Part shown: positions 20,209-32,610 of the stretch, piece by piece | How positions within the stretch are numbered: the stretch's first letter is position 1 | Layout: the number at the start of each line of letters is the position of its first letter | Assembly (NCBI GenBank): GCA_015698045.1 | Contig: BLAL01000205.1 | Span: forward strand, 186,001 to 250,000 | Length of the DNA stretch: 64,000 bases | Origin: Rhizophagus clarus | Lineage: Eukaryota > Glomeromycota > Glomeromycetes > Glomerales > Glomeraceae | Reading direction: 5' to 3' | Program-made: the position numbers and the translations under genes | Notes under the pieces: model-generated | Told to the model about the DNA's origin: nothing | Database searches by the model: none | What the model saw: the letters and a program-made list of their open reading frames with translations, nothing else

Positions 20209-22538
20209 AGGGTTTTGTAATTCAATGCTATGGTGATGCATCGCCAATATCACGTGATATGCTGATCATTTCCTTTTTAAGAATTTGGTATAACTAACCT
20301 GCATACAAAATTTTCATTTTTTGTAAGATGTAAAATTTTCTTTTTTTGAATTTTGTGTAATATTATGTAATTTGACCAGAATTTGATTTTTGAAAGCTGA
20401 AGGGTGTAATGCCTAGGGGTGTGGGGGGGACAACTTATTTTTTGTGTCACCATCAAAACTGTCATCCCTGAATTTATACCGATCATTTTTTTTTACTATA
20501 TAAAAAAAATATCTCAAGCCTAAAACTTTTGACACACAACGTTTCTAAAAGCCGATGTTCGAGCATAAAGTAGCATACAAGAGAACTGTTTACTGCCAAA
20601 GTTTCATAGCATTTAGCGCGTTATTGGCTTTCTGGTTAGCTCAAATATGTTTAATAAAGGTTTCTATATAATTAATATTTTTTTCTCAGTCGGAAAATTA
20701 ATAATAAAATTTTTTTAATCGTAGTTAATTTTTTTACTTTATTTATATCAAACAATGACACAATTATCTATGAAAACAATTCTTTGTTAAGTGCTTCGTC
20801 AGTAAAAGGTGACCGATTTTTCAAGTTGGAAATAATTATAGGTACCAACTTTTGTTTTTTTTTATACGGTGTTGAAGTCCCAAATGCCCAGATTAACCAC
20901 AATAATTCTGATACTAAAAACATTTTAGTGAATGAATCTTCTACTTCTTCAAGCTGCGCCCATACCCGAAGTTGTTCCAAAGCATGAGCAACTTTAGTAG
21001 GTAAAGTACTCATAGAATTTCGATTTCTGATTTTTATTAATGTATTCTTTAATTTTTGACAGTTTTTACATATATTTGTATTAATTACTAACAATAAACA
21101 GTCTATTCTTTTATATGCTTCATCAGGTTGACTCTTGTTTTCTAGGATTGCGAAAGGTTCGTGAATATTGTTAGGATTTTTTTGATTTCTTACGAGATGA
21201 ATACCTCGGAGTTGAACCACATTTTCAAAACCTAAAATAATAATTTTTTTAAAAAATTAAAGATTAATTAAAATCAATATCACTCCTCTTGTCAAATACC
21301 TTCTATCACATTAAAAAAATTACAATACCTTCAGTCATTTGTCCAGTACATATCTTTGCTTTTAATACGTAATTAATTATCTTTTCTATTTCTGAAAGAG
21401 TCCTTTCAATTGCGATTTTAGTTGCTACTCCATCAATTTCTTTGATATTTTTTTCTAAGACGTATAATTCATAAGAAATTAAATTTCCCTGCCATTTAAA
21501 AATTAAATTTTTCACTATCCTTTGTCCTTTTCCAAAAAATATGATACCTATTCCATTAATAATTCCTTTTAATCCTACGCTAAAAAACTCTTGTTTTGAA
21601 TTTATATTTTTTTTGATTAACGATGTAACTTCTATTATAGTTGCTGAGTTGTAATTTTTCCAATATGGAATTGGTTTAGTTCTTAATATTGAAGATAAAT
21701 TAAAACCAGAAGTATTTGGTTCAAAGAAAATTGTAGCTAATGCTGATCGTTCACCACCAAATATCTTTTTAATTTTAAGAAACTTGATCCAAGAAGCAAA
21801 AGAATTAAACTTTTCACCGGTTGTTTTGTCAAAAACATAAAAAATTTTATCCTGTTTGTCATAAACTAAAAGCCCCTCTATATACAGTGTTTTTTTACAA
21901 AAAAAATAAACTGGCTTGCCATTAAATTCTGGCCTAAGACGGTATAACTCTTGAAGGGCTTCGGGCTGCTTGATTTTTTTTAACGTTTGAGAGTTTGTAT
22001 AATCACTTAACACTCGTTTCTAAATTTTAAGGAGACCTCAAGTTAACTTTTATTAGTAAAAATGGCATTAAATTTACTTTACTTACCATATTTGCTGTAA
22101 TAAAAATAGCTGATGGTAATTTTTTTTTCTCCGAAGAGTTCAAATAAATTTTTAACAATTTACGCGTAATAATAAGGATCTAATCGGCATCATATTTTAG
22201 GAGATGGCACATTTAATCAGTAATTTTTTTTAATTGCAGGGGAATTTTGTTCGCCGATCATTATATTTTATTAGTAACACATATGAATTTTATATTTGTG
22301 ACAGTTTTGTTAATCAGAAATCATATTGTGTAACCATAAAGTTGGCCCCCCCACACCCCTCGGTAATGCAGTGTGATATTTTATACATTACACAAAATTC
22401 CAAAAAAGGAAATTTTGCGTCCTACAAAAAATGAAAATTTTTGTATGCAGGTTAGATACACAAAATTTCTAAAAAGGAAATGATCAGCATATTGTGATAC
22501 TGGCGATGCAACGCTATGACGTTGAATTACAAAATCCT
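20209..22538. mobile_element. Element with about 200-bp terminal inverted repeats carrying a host-like gene
   Basis: 20209-20435 and the reverse complement of about 22338-22538 match over roughly 200 bp with indels. Shared blocks include AGG(G/A)TTTTGTAATTCAA, ATGCTGATCATTTCCTTTTTA, CTAACCTGCATACAAAA and GGGGTGTGGGGGG. Flanking ATTTATA on both sides (20202-20208 and 22539-22545) could be a 7-8 bp hAT-type duplication, but it is AT-rich. Between the repeats is the gene at 20768-22019, not a recognised transposase. It is either a non-autonomous element that captured a gene or an element with an unrecognised enzyme. Confidence 0.6.
20768..22019 (-). CDS. Lineage-specific multi-exon protein, possible RAMA-like domain
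   Basis: Exon A 22019-21329 and exon B 21231-20768 join in phase with GT/AG ends (384 codons with stop). An AG acceptor precedes 22019, and an upstream exon at about 22177-22087 ending ATG|GTAAGT keeps the frame, so the true start is probably further upstream inside the terminal repeat region. The N-terminal part has GLLVYDKQDKIFYVFD followed by GEKFNSFASWIKFLK. This is reminiscent of the RAMA domain pattern (short beta hairpins then 'G..F.S.SAW'), but that is only a suggestion. The C-terminal half carries KICTGQMTEG and a CKNC pair. No transposase or nuclease motif was found. The frame has no stop, unlike the elements around it. The gene lies entirely between long inverted repeats. Confidence 0.55.
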
Positions 22539-22588
22539 ATTTATAATATTTTAATTAAATAAATTAAATAAATTAATTAATATTAATA

Positions 22589-22881
22589 GGACCCTAGACA
22601 TTACTGATATAACTCATAATTATGAAAAAGAGCAAATTGATGTAAAATTTAAAAGCTAAAAAACATGTTTTTTGCAATTTTCTCGTCAACCAATAATTCA
22701 AATTGGATGAATTTTTTTTAAAATGTAGCTCTCAATAAGATCTACAAAATAAAAAAATGTTTATCAAAATTGGTTAAATAGATGGCAAGATATTCTTAAA
22801 AAACTAAAAGTGCAAATTGGTTTAATTTTGAGAAAAATGAGTAAAAAAAAATGTGAGTTATTTTAGTAATGTCTGAGGTCC
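22589..22881. mobile_element. TA-flanked MITE (mariner-like ends)
   Basis: GGACC(C/T)(T/C)AGACATTACT at the left end (22589 on) matches the reverse complement of the right end (to 22881), continuing imperfectly into ATAACTCA. A TA lies on both sides (22587-22588 and 22882-22883), as expected for Tc1/mariner insertions. It is 293 bp and non-coding. Confidence 0.6.
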
Positions 22882-22883
22882 TA

Positions 22884-25375
22884 TATTAATTAACAATAAA
22901 AATAATTGTAAATTATTAAAAATTTTGAAAAATTTTACAAATTTGTTTTTGAAAATTTTTGCAGATTTTTTGACATTTGCAGATTTATGCAAAAATATAT
23001 AAAATTTTTTAATATTGTATATCAGTATATTTTCAGATTTGCACAGAAATGGATTCTGCAGAATTGTGCAAATTTACAAACCAAAATTTTTTTTGATAGT
23101 AAATAGTCAAATAAAAAATTATTTCAGTTTTAAATATTATAAAATTTGCAAAAAAAAAATAAATAAAAATTATTTTATAATATTATTGAATAGATAAGTA
23201 AATAGGCTAATTTATAATTGTTTGATTAGTTTTTTGATTATATATTTATTATTTAGTGTAATTTGACCAGACAAAACTATTGGTTAATTTAGTTGATCAA
23301 AAAGTTCTATAAATAATTTTAGGATATCAAAAACTTATATTTGATACTATTAGTATATAGACTAAGTAAAATTTATTTGAAAATTTTTCTAAAGTTATTA
23401 GTTAAACTACAGTAGATGAAAAAAGTCTTTGGAAAAACATTTTTATTTATTATACAATAAGTAAATGTTTATAATATGTGAAAATTTGCAGATATACACC
23501 TTATGATGTGAAAAATTAGATATCAAAAGTATATTAGCAATAAACTACATACTATCTGTCTATTAAAATATAAGTCGCTTAAAAAATCATCAAAAAAAAA
23601 TAAATTAGTTAATTTTGACTAATTGAGTAACTTTAAAAAGTAGTTTTATGGTAAATATTCAGCCAAATTTAATAATTTTTTTTTTATTTTATTTGTTGAA
23701 TTATAAAGTATAACTGCTAAAAATTTTATGTCAGATTAATGATAAAATTAAAGTTAAATTTGAAAAATTTAAAAAATCATGAAATTTTTGATTAATATAA
23801 TTTAAAGATACTATAACACAAATTTTTATTAAGAAATCATAAATTATGTATTAAGACAAAAATATTTTTCAGACCTGTTTCTATATAAAACTTATATTTT
23901 TTTAATAAGTTATAAGTCAATTATCAGCTAGATATTGACTAAAAAAATTATTCTAAAGACTTTTTTTGTTTATTGTATAAGTAAAATATATAATACTTTA
24001 AAAATTGTTCAAGTTTTTATAAGATAAAATTTTTTTTTTCTAACTAATAAAAGGATAAAATTATTAACAGTTTGTAAAAGATTATTTTATTTAGGTAAAT
24101 ATAGTTAATCTATAAAATTTTTTTTTTATACTGGCTTTATTAGGTTTCTGAACTATATATAAATAAATTAAAAATTAAGTTTGCTTATTAATCATATAAA
24201 ATTTTTAAAAGTATTTTTACAAATTTCTTATTTTATATACCCCTGTTTTTAAAATATCTACTGATTGGATTTTGATAAATTTTAAATCATTAGATTTGTC
24301 TTAATAAGTTGAATCTAATAGTATAAATTTTATTTTGATAGAATTAATATTGACTAAGATATCCCAAATTTAAAAATTTATTATATATTATATTTAATTT
24401 AAATGAAAAATATTCAGAATCCTACTTCATTTTGGTTTTTAATATTTTCACTATGAAGCTTTCCAATTACTGATATTTTTATTATAAAAAAAGACCATAA
24501 TTAGTTGCAATTAATTCTAATAAAATGCAAGATAAAATATTTAATTTATTATTACTTTTAATAATCATAGTTTTATATTTATAATTATTTAAATTTTTTA
24601 GTAATTAATATAATAAAAAAAAAATGGTTATTTACTTGTGTTTACTGATAAAATATTATGTATAGTAAAAGTTATTGCAATGTATCAGATAATAAATGAA
24701 AAATATGTTTTTATCATAAGAATTACCATATAGTTCTGAAATTAAACAATTATTTTTTATACTTAATTCTGGCCAAAGTGGTCATAACTCTGGTCAAAAT
24801 CACTATAACACAGATCAGATTTGCTTATTTTTAAGGGTTATTTAATTTTAGAACTATACAGTATTGATAATATTAATTCATTATCTTATATTTTAGTTTT
24901 ACTATTTATTAATATATATGAAGATTTATTGCTTTCAAACAAAAATATAATAGGAGGTAGATTATATATTTATTTAAAATCAAAAAATAAACAAAACATC
25001 TTAATTTATTTAAAAAAAAATTGTATATTATTTTAAAATTAATGTTTCCTTTATTTTATACTTAAACTCTCTTCTTATTCTTAACAAATATTTGTTAAAA
25101 ATTTATTCTTTTTTTAAAAAGGAAGAAATACAATCACACTTAACTTTTATTTTGATAATAAAAATACAAGTTATAATAATTAAATGATTAATAATAAATA
25201 AACACAAATTTTAAATAAATGCAATATCAATTTATTAATAATTTAAACAGATTTTATATTAAAAGACTTCTATATGTTTAAGATAGCCAAATATACTTAT
25301 ATAATTATTATCTTTGTCTTTTTTAATTTGTGCATATGCGAGACATCCAACAAATTTGTACATTTGTTTTAATTT
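22884..25375. other. 2.5 kb of very AT-rich DNA without recognised genes
   Basis: Only short, low-complexity frames occur. Around 22925-23160 there are loose repeats of TTTGCAGATTT. No terminal repeats, RNA genes or coding exons could be supported. Confidence 0.5.
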
Positions 25376-25645
25376 TCACGTTTTTTCTTCTTGATTAGGT
25401 TTTTTTAAATCCATATCACTCTCACAACAACATTGTAAAATATAAATTCCTTTAATTTTAATGCTACAACGTACTTTCCACTTGCTTTCTAGTTGAATAT
25501 CTTCAAGTATAAGATTATGTTTTTTTAAAAAAGTAATAACACTATCTTGAGACACATATTTCACGTCAATAAATTCAGAAATTAGAAGAGAATGTAATTG
25601 TTTTTTTTTTGTTTTAAGATGTAAAGGAATTTGTAAATTTGACAT
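25376..25645 (-). CDS. Small hypothetical protein (89 aa)
   Basis: ATG at 25645 to a stop at 25376. The peptide has a balanced composition, with a possible amphipathic section (HLKTKKKQLHSLLISEFI), a Cys triplet (LQCCCESD) and a basic-acidic C terminus (KKPNQEEKT). No family was recognised. It could be a spurious frame in AT-rich DNA, although it is longer and less biased than its surroundings. Its minus orientation would make it divergent from the Crinkler gene. Confidence 0.3.
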   Translation of the reverse strand: MSNLQIPLHLKTKKKQLHSLLISEFIDVKYVSQDSVITFLKKHNLILEDIQLESKWKVRCSIKIKGIYILQCCCESDMDLKKPNQEEKT

Positions 25646-26080
25646 TTAGTTATAGTTATAAAAAAAGATGTACTTTTATTATGTAATGCAAAATTTACCG
25701 ATCCTCTCAAAGTGGGTCAGAGATCAGCATATGCATCTGAGGGTAGTGTAATAAGATATAGTTTAATGATCCTCGTGAGTTGACTACTTTTCTTTGATGC
25801 AATGATATATGAACTGTTATGATTTTAACGAAGTCAGAATTTGAATTACTGACTCCCAGCAGTTTATGGAAACATATATATATGAGACACATAACCAAAA
25901 TGTCTCGTCAAACTATCTTTCGCCATCTCAGGTACAAACTATACGAGGAAAATCTGTCTACTAGTCTAATAATGTACCCAAAAAGGTTTTTATTTGTATT
26001 TTACTAAAAGAATATTCTTCTCGAACCTTGTACCTTGTTTTTAACTCTTGTTTTTCACCCCTTACAGATATATTGTCGAA

Positions 26081-27861
26081 ATGTTGTTATTTTTTGTTGT
26101 TTTAGCTGACCCTCTTCCTAATCCTTTCCAGATCAATATTGCTGCAGTAAACTATATTAATGTAAAAACTACCGTCAAAAAAGAACAACTCAATACTTTA
26201 CATCTCAAGGAAATGATATGGAATGCAGAAAATTTTTTTGACTTATATAATCATAATGGATTTAAGAGTCTAACTTTGTGAAAGGTTTCAAAAGATCTTT
26301 GCGAAGAAACTGATGAGTGGAAATCACTTAAAGCATTTGCAAAAGATTATACAGAAACTGATATAAAAAGCTTCAGGTGTATAAAATTATTATCAACTGG
26401 TAATGTTTTAGAGGATTTTTAAGATTTTTCAAATGATTTCATCCACATTATTATCCAACCACCGCCAGCCACCACTGGTAAGTGTCTTCTGATTGTTTAT
26501 CTCTTTAACAAGAAATTATCATATCCAGTTTGATCTAATGACATTTTTCTCTGCGTTAAAGCAGGTTCCTCCTGGAAAGACATTATACAAGGTACAGTAT
26601 TGTATCTTTTTTATTCTGTAACTAACTTTAAAAGATTTCTCAATAGTAGTTTTATTCATTTTATTATGACCAACAAAATTTTTAGTTACACCTGGACCTG
26701 ATGAAATATTCGAAAATTTCCTCAAAAGCAATCACGGTCAATTTCTTAAAACATACATAAAAAATAATGATTCATTGCCATCATACAATTCAGAAACATT
26801 GTTAAAAATATCTGTATTTATTAATTTTAAAGGTGATTGATCTTCGCTTTTAATGTACAATCTTCCCAGAAATGATGACAATCATGAACCAATTACCCGG
26901 GTTTTAGATGTTCAATCTACAATTACAGAATCAAAGAAAAACCTACTAATTTTTTTAGGAACATCTGGATGTGAAAAAACGAGGACCTGTTATGAGTTAA
27001 TATGTCAGAACTGGGGGATTTATTTTGTCACGTTAAAACAAGAAAATAGGGGTTCTGCTGATATAGAGACAATCGAAAGTTACCTCAGTGAAAGAATAAC
27101 GCAGGATTTTGAAAAAAACCATCAATATGCAGTAGAAATTGTTCGTTGTGCAATTCTTTCTCGACTTTTTATATTAAAATATTGCATAAACCATGGATCA
27201 GCATTCAATAAACAGCGCTGGCTTCTAATACAAACTTGTTAACATATTTTTGAAAAACTATATAATTATTCTGATGACATGTTTCTTTACCTTATGTTGC
27301 AACTCGATGCTTGCACATCATTATCTGTAAAAAATTATATTGATACTATATACCAAGAATTATTTAGTTGCGAAAAGTTTGTCATTATACTTGATGAAAT
27401 GCAATTACTCGAAATGACACTCAAAGGAAGGTTTAAATCACAAGCAAATGGACAAAAACGCTCACTATTGTCTCCTATAATTCAGGCGTTAAGAGAACTA
27501 TCACCATTAATGATCAATTATTGTGTCATTTCATGCGGTACTGGACTTGGAATTCTTTCTCTTGAAGATGTTATTAACACAGGAATTGTGAAACTGGAAA
27601 CTGAGATACTCAAATTCGCAGAGTTTGGAGGTTGGCATAATATTCTTCATATTAAGAATTATGTTAGTAAACTGATAGAATTGAAAGAATGTGATTATAA
27701 CCATCTTTACAATTATTTTTGTAGCCAATTTTGGCCTATCATTATCTGTGTAGAAGACATTATCACGGGTACATCAGTTAAAGATGCCATTACTGCACAT
27801 TGGAAGGTTTTAACAATAAAGGGTCAAAATTCTAATCAATCATTATATGACCAGCTAGATA
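26081..27861 (+). pseudogene. Crinkler (CRN)-type NTPase gene, 5' part, interrupted
   Basis: From ATG at 26081 the N-terminal ubiquitin-like CRN header is readable (VLADPLPNPFQINI ... LKEMIW ... IHIIIQPP), with in-frame stops at about 26279 and 26420. Two short introns split the linker around 26477-26695, with a mini-exon encoding VPPGKTLYK. A STAND/AAA-type NTPase follows: Walker A-like GTSGCEKTRTC (about 26960-27000; the usual GCGK is GCEK, so Gly is lost at a key position) and Walker B VIILDEMQLL (about 27390). CRN-family proteins act as nuclear effectors in oomycetes; in arbuscular mycorrhizal fungi they form large families. The gene is cut at 27861 by the 16.9-kb element and resumes at 44754. 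It is non-functional here. Confidence 0.75.
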
Positions 27862-28332
27862 TAAAGCTCCGCATGAGCTGAGCCAAGCTAAGCCATGATT
27901 AAATTGGCTTGGTGACTCACAAGCCAGCTTGAAAAAGCTTGAGTCAGGTATTAGGCTTGGCTTGATAAACTTAAGCTGGCAGTGGGCTTGGCTTGAAACG
28001 CTCAAGCCGGCTTATGAGCCAGATCAAGCTTGGCAATTTTTTACAATTTATATGTAAAAAATGACGGTACCAATAGTTCTGGCGTTTTTTTTGCAAATTT
28101 ATATATAAAAAATGCCAGAATTATTTGTTCTGGCACTTTTTGCAATTTTATGAATAAAAAACGCTGGTACCAATAGTTCCAGCATTTTTTTTTGTGATTT
28201 TATAATACAAAATGCCATTAACGCTATAGCGAATTATTTGGTATAAAAGCAGGATCATGTGACTTACTGGTCTAATTAGATAATCTGAATATCTGATCTT
28301 TTTTTTAATCATTTATCAGTTTATTTTTGTGG

Positions 28333-28469
28333 TATTGCCAGACAAAAAGCATGACCAGACTTTTGGAATTAAGGTAAGGGAAGGTAGGGTGGGAAGTGTT
28401 TTTCAGTATTTTTTTTAACTAATTAATTGTTTTTTTTTATTTTTTGTAGTGTTGCCAGACGAAAAGCAT
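28333..28469 (+). repeat. 41-base-core exon/intron-like array, left remnant
   Basis: One complete core (from about 28333) and the left half of a second (from 28450) lie left of hAT copy 1, which inserted inside the second core. The intervening unit has GGTAAGG.., AACTAATTAATT and TTTTTGTAG in intron order. The remaining units are at 33180-34250. Confidence 0.75.
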
Positions 28470-28477
28470 GACTGGAC
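28470..28477. other. Target-site duplication of hAT copy 1, left
   Basis: GACTGGAC, repeated exactly at 33172-33179 directly beyond the right end of the element. The octamer belongs to the array core, so the insertion point within the array is exact. Confidence 0.9.
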
Positions 28478-28769
28478 TATACTTTTCCGCGAATTAATTA
28501 CGGTTTCGGCATTACGTCTGTAAAAATATGTCGTAATAATTTCGGCATAGCTATTTTTTTTTGACATATTGCCGTATTGTATTTTTACAGCCGTATTAAA
28601 TTTATACAGACGTAATTGCCGAATTGTCAAAATGATTTACGCCAATGACATCATAGTATCACAATATATTTACATTAAAAATTTTGCATATTTGTTTAAA
28701 TGTTCTTTGTTTCTACTTTGAAATTTTCTTTGTTCTGCTACTTTTTTCAATAAAATAAAGCAAGTTATA

Positions 28770-31183
28770 ATGAGTGAAAGTGAAAATCCAGTACTAAAAA
28801 AGCCAAATGCCAAACCAGGTCGAAAACCAAAAGAAGTTTGGAATTTTTTTATAGCTATTGGAGAAAAAAAAGAAGGACACCAAGGTTGTAAATGTAAATA
28901 TTGTCCATGGAGTCAAACACGTGGTGAGCCAAATAATATGGAAGCACATTTGGCACTTAGTTGTCATAAAGCACCTTATGACGTTAAAGAAAAATTTTTA
29001 CTTATGGTTAAAACACGTGGAGAAATTGAAACTTTAGAAATATTATCCAAAAAAAGAAAAGTTGGATATCAACAGTCAATTACAAAATACGGTGAATCAA
29101 AAATAATTGAACCAATTAAAAAGCAAATTTGTGATCGTACAGTGGCCAAATTTTTTATCTGCTGTGGTGTTTCTTTCCGTCTTGTTGAACATCCTTTTTT
29201 TATTGATATGGTTAAAAGTCTATGTTTAGGGTATGATCCTCCAAGTGCAAATGCGCTTTCACAAGATTTTTTATATGAAGAATTGGCAAAAATCGTGGTT
29301 GATCAGCATTTAGAACTAAAAAGAACAAAAAATTTAACGTTAGGTAATAAAAAAAGATTACAATTTTTATTTGTTCTTATTTGTAAACAAATTTATTAAT
29401 TATTATTATTTAATTAGGATTTGATGGCTGGACAAGCCCTTTAGGACAGTCATTATATGCGTTTGTAATAATGACACCTGATCGAAGAGAGATTATACAT
29501 TGCATAAAAAATCTCTCTGCTAATTCCCATACAGCAAATTTTCTTGCTGATCAGTTAGACGAAGTAATTACTGAAATTGGTGCAGAAAATTTTGCTGCAG
29601 TTGTATCAGATCATGCATCCGCTTGTGCAGCTGCTAAAAAAATAATTGCTGAACGGTATAAGCAGATATTACCCATCAGATGTATTGCCCACCATGTAAA
29701 TCTTATTTCAACCGACATTTGTAAAACAACATTTGCAAAGGATGTAATTTCAAAATGTCAAAAAATAGTTAAATACTTTAAACAGTCTCATCAAGCTGGT
29801 GAAGAATTACGTTCAAAAATAACAAATGAAATAAAAGGAGGAGGACTAAAAACATATGTAGTAACTAGGTGGACTACAGCTTGGGACTGCACAAATTCAA
29901 TTTTACGACTTGAGCAAATACTTAAAAATGTAAGAAAAAATATATTTGTATTATATATTCATTTACTAATTTTTTATTAATAATTAACTAATCAAGGTAT
30001 TAGATGAAACTCCGGAAAAATTAAGTACTGACATTTCAGAACTTATTCGAAGTCGATCTTTTTTTACCGATGTTGAAGCTGTAAATACTCTCCTAGGACC
30101 AGTAAAATCAGTTGTTAAATCACTAGAATTTAAAACAACAACTCTTGCAGATTGCTTTATTGAACTGATCAACCTTTCACGGAAAATCAAATCACTTCCG
30201 CCTGTTTCCAATTATGATTTTAAGCATCAATGTGTTGAGCTGTTTAATAAACGTTGGCAAGAATTTGATATTCAACTTTACATTTTAGCATACTTACTTC
30301 ATCCGCACTACAGAGGTAAATATTTTATTAAAACTTAGAATTGTTACTATAATAATTTTTTTAATTCTTTTTAATATTAATTTAGGAAAAGGCTTACGAC
30401 CAACTGTATTACGTGATGTGTATATTTTGGCTATGAAAATATGGATTAATATGGGTGGTGGCGAATTTTCTTCCGCCGATTTAATTTCTCAAATCCAATC
30501 TTTTTATTTAAGAAAAGAAGAATACAACATTCCATTTAGTACAAGTAAGGGTGATGCTATTACTTGGTGGATTTTGTGTAATCCCGTTCATAATAACGAA
30601 AATCATATACAAAAGTTGGCGTTGAAAGTATTGGCAATAACTCCTCACAATGCCGGATGTGAGAGGGTTTTTTCAGTATTGGGATGGTTTGCAAATTAAA
30701 GAAGAACTAAGTAAGTTTTAACTTTATATTTAATATACGTTTTTACAGCTTACTTAATATTTTATAATTATATAAAATAGATTGAAAGTTGAAAAATTGG
30801 AAGCTATGGCCAAACTTCATACACACTATATTACAAATGCCCAAAAAGAATTAAAATATGCTTATGCAGGTGTATCAGAAGACGATTTTCAATTTTCCAT
30901 ACAAAAAGCACTGTCAGAAGCTAACGCGAGTGACGATTTAGATGAGGATGAGGATGAATTTTTTGATGATGACGATAACGAAGAGGATAATCACGATTCA
31001 AACATTCCTAGTCAGAGAGATACAGAAATCGAAAGATGGGTTGACATAAATGATCCAGAACTAAAAAGATTACTTAATATAGAAGTAAATGTAGTCATTG
31101 AACCACATCCATTACCTATTATTAATCATGGTTCAAATGTATTTGACATTGAGGCTACCGTTGATAAAATATTAGGTAGTTAA
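28770..31183 (+). pseudogene. hAT transposase, copy 1 (five exons, one premature stop)
   Basis: Exons 28770-29343, 29418-29929, 29997-30315, 30386-30710 and 30781-31183 join in phase (711 codons). Domains in order: BED-type zinc finger (about 20-75; CKCKYC...HLALSCH), a transposase core with DGWTSP (first acidic region), VVSDHASACAAAKK, the CIAHHVNL and TRWTTAWD (RW) motifs, then the C-terminal hAT dimerisation region (TWWILCNP...LALKVLAITPHNAGCERVFS) and a very acidic tail (DEDEDEFFDDDD). A single in-frame TAA at 30697-30699 lies just after the dimerisation motif; copy 2 has CAA (Gln) there. All else is open, so loss of function looks recent. Autonomous copies elsewhere could still mobilise the element. 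Confidence 0.88.
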
Positions 31184-31384
31184 TATTTGAAATTCAATTT
31201 ATTTTTTTACGTGAAGAACAATTACCAGTATTCAAAAATAAACAATAAAACTGAATATTGTCTATTTGTGTCACTATATGATTTTTGTATTTAACATAAA
31301 ATAACTGTTCAACTCTCAAAGTGAATTAAAGATAGTGCTCGCATGAGCCGAAGATTCTTATTGAAATATAAAATTTATTATCAT

Positions 31385-31880
31385 TCCTAATTTCTTTTCT
31401 CACCCACAATTACCTTCTAGGGTCATTCCATAGTAACCCGGGAAGGTCCCTACAAAAAAAAACCAAAAAAAGGAATGTCAGTAATGTTTATTAACGATCC
31501 TATAATAATAGGATAATTCCCATTCTATATTACCTTCCAAGGGCCATTCCGAAGTGCCCAGAAGGGTCCTACAAAAGAAAGGGAACGTTAGTAACGTTCA
31601 TAGTAAAAAGCAACACTAAAGTCCCTCTCAACTTACATTACCGAATCTCTAAGCCGAAATTCAAGTCCAGGAGCCGTTCCTAAAGAAATAAAAGGTTAAT
31701 AGCGTTCCCATAATAAAAAAATAACACCAAAATTCAACTTACAGTACATTACCGAAGTTCTAGACTGAAATTCAAGTCCAGAAATCGTCCCTAAGTCAAA
31801 AAAGAGAAGAAGGAACGTTAGTAATGTTCCAAAAATAAAAAAAAAAATCACGAACCCTTCCCCCTGTACTTACCGTTCTA
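31385..31880 (-). repeat. Exon/intron-like array inside hAT copy 1 (minus orientation)
   Basis: Read on the minus strand, four units of about 100-115 bp alternate a core (such as GGACCTTCCCGGGTTAC or GGCTCCTGGACTTGAA variants) with a stretch starting GGTAAT.. and containing TACTAACGTTCC, a T/C-rich tract and TTTTGTAG. The same array is on the plus strand in copy 2 at about 35650-36120. Confidence 0.6.
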
Positions 31881-32149
31881 GTGTTTCAGACCGAAAATGA
31901 AAAAATAATTTTTTTAAAAATATTTCGGCTTAAAAACCGACATAAATAATTTTTTTTCTTTTAACTATTCGGCTTAAATTTTTTATTAAAAAAATAAGCC
32001 AATCGGTATTTTTTCAAAAGTCGGATTTTTATTTGTAATATTTTTTTTAAAAAGGTTAAAAATCACGATTTCGGTATCAGTCATATGATTTTATTTACCG
32101 ATCATTTTTATAAAAAAAATTATTTTTTTCGTTAGCCGTTAAGAATGTC

Positions 32150-32610
32150 TACTAGAATCTGTAAGTATATGGAAAACAAAGTTTTTTGGAATTTACTTTG
32201 AAGAAACGTGCTAAACGTTTTTTATCTTAAGTTTCGGTTTTCTGGAGTCTATAGGATATGGGTAAGTACGAGTTTTTTTGGAATTTACGCTGAAGAAACG
32301 TACTGACCGTTTCTTTTCTTATTTTTTGTAGGTTTCGGTTTTCTGGAGTCTATGGGATACGGGTACTTGTATGGGGGACGAGTTTTTTTGTAATTTACTT
32401 TGAGGAAACGTATTAACCGTTTCTTTTCTTATTTTTTGTAGGTTTCGGGTTTTCTGGTGTCTATAGGATAATGGTAAGTGTGTAGGGACAAGTCCTTTTG
32501 GAATTTACTTTAAGGAAACGTACTAACCGTTTCTTTTCTTATTTTTTTGTAAGTTTCAGCTTTCTGGTGTCTATAGGATACGGATAAATGTGTGAGGATG
32601 AGTTCTTGTG
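32150..32610 (+). repeat. Second exon/intron-like array inside hAT copy 1
   Basis: Five units of about 110-118 bp have cores beginning GTTTCGG.TTTTCTGG and continuing GTCTATAGGATA. Each is followed by (G)GTAAGT.., a GAATTTACTTTGA block, then GTACTAACCGTTTC or a variant (32301, 32411, 32521), a pyrimidine tract and TTTTTTGTAG. The branch-site-like TACTAAC stands about 25-30 bases before the AG, as in real fungal introns. Copy 2 carries the inverse at about 34920-35390. Confidence 0.65.
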
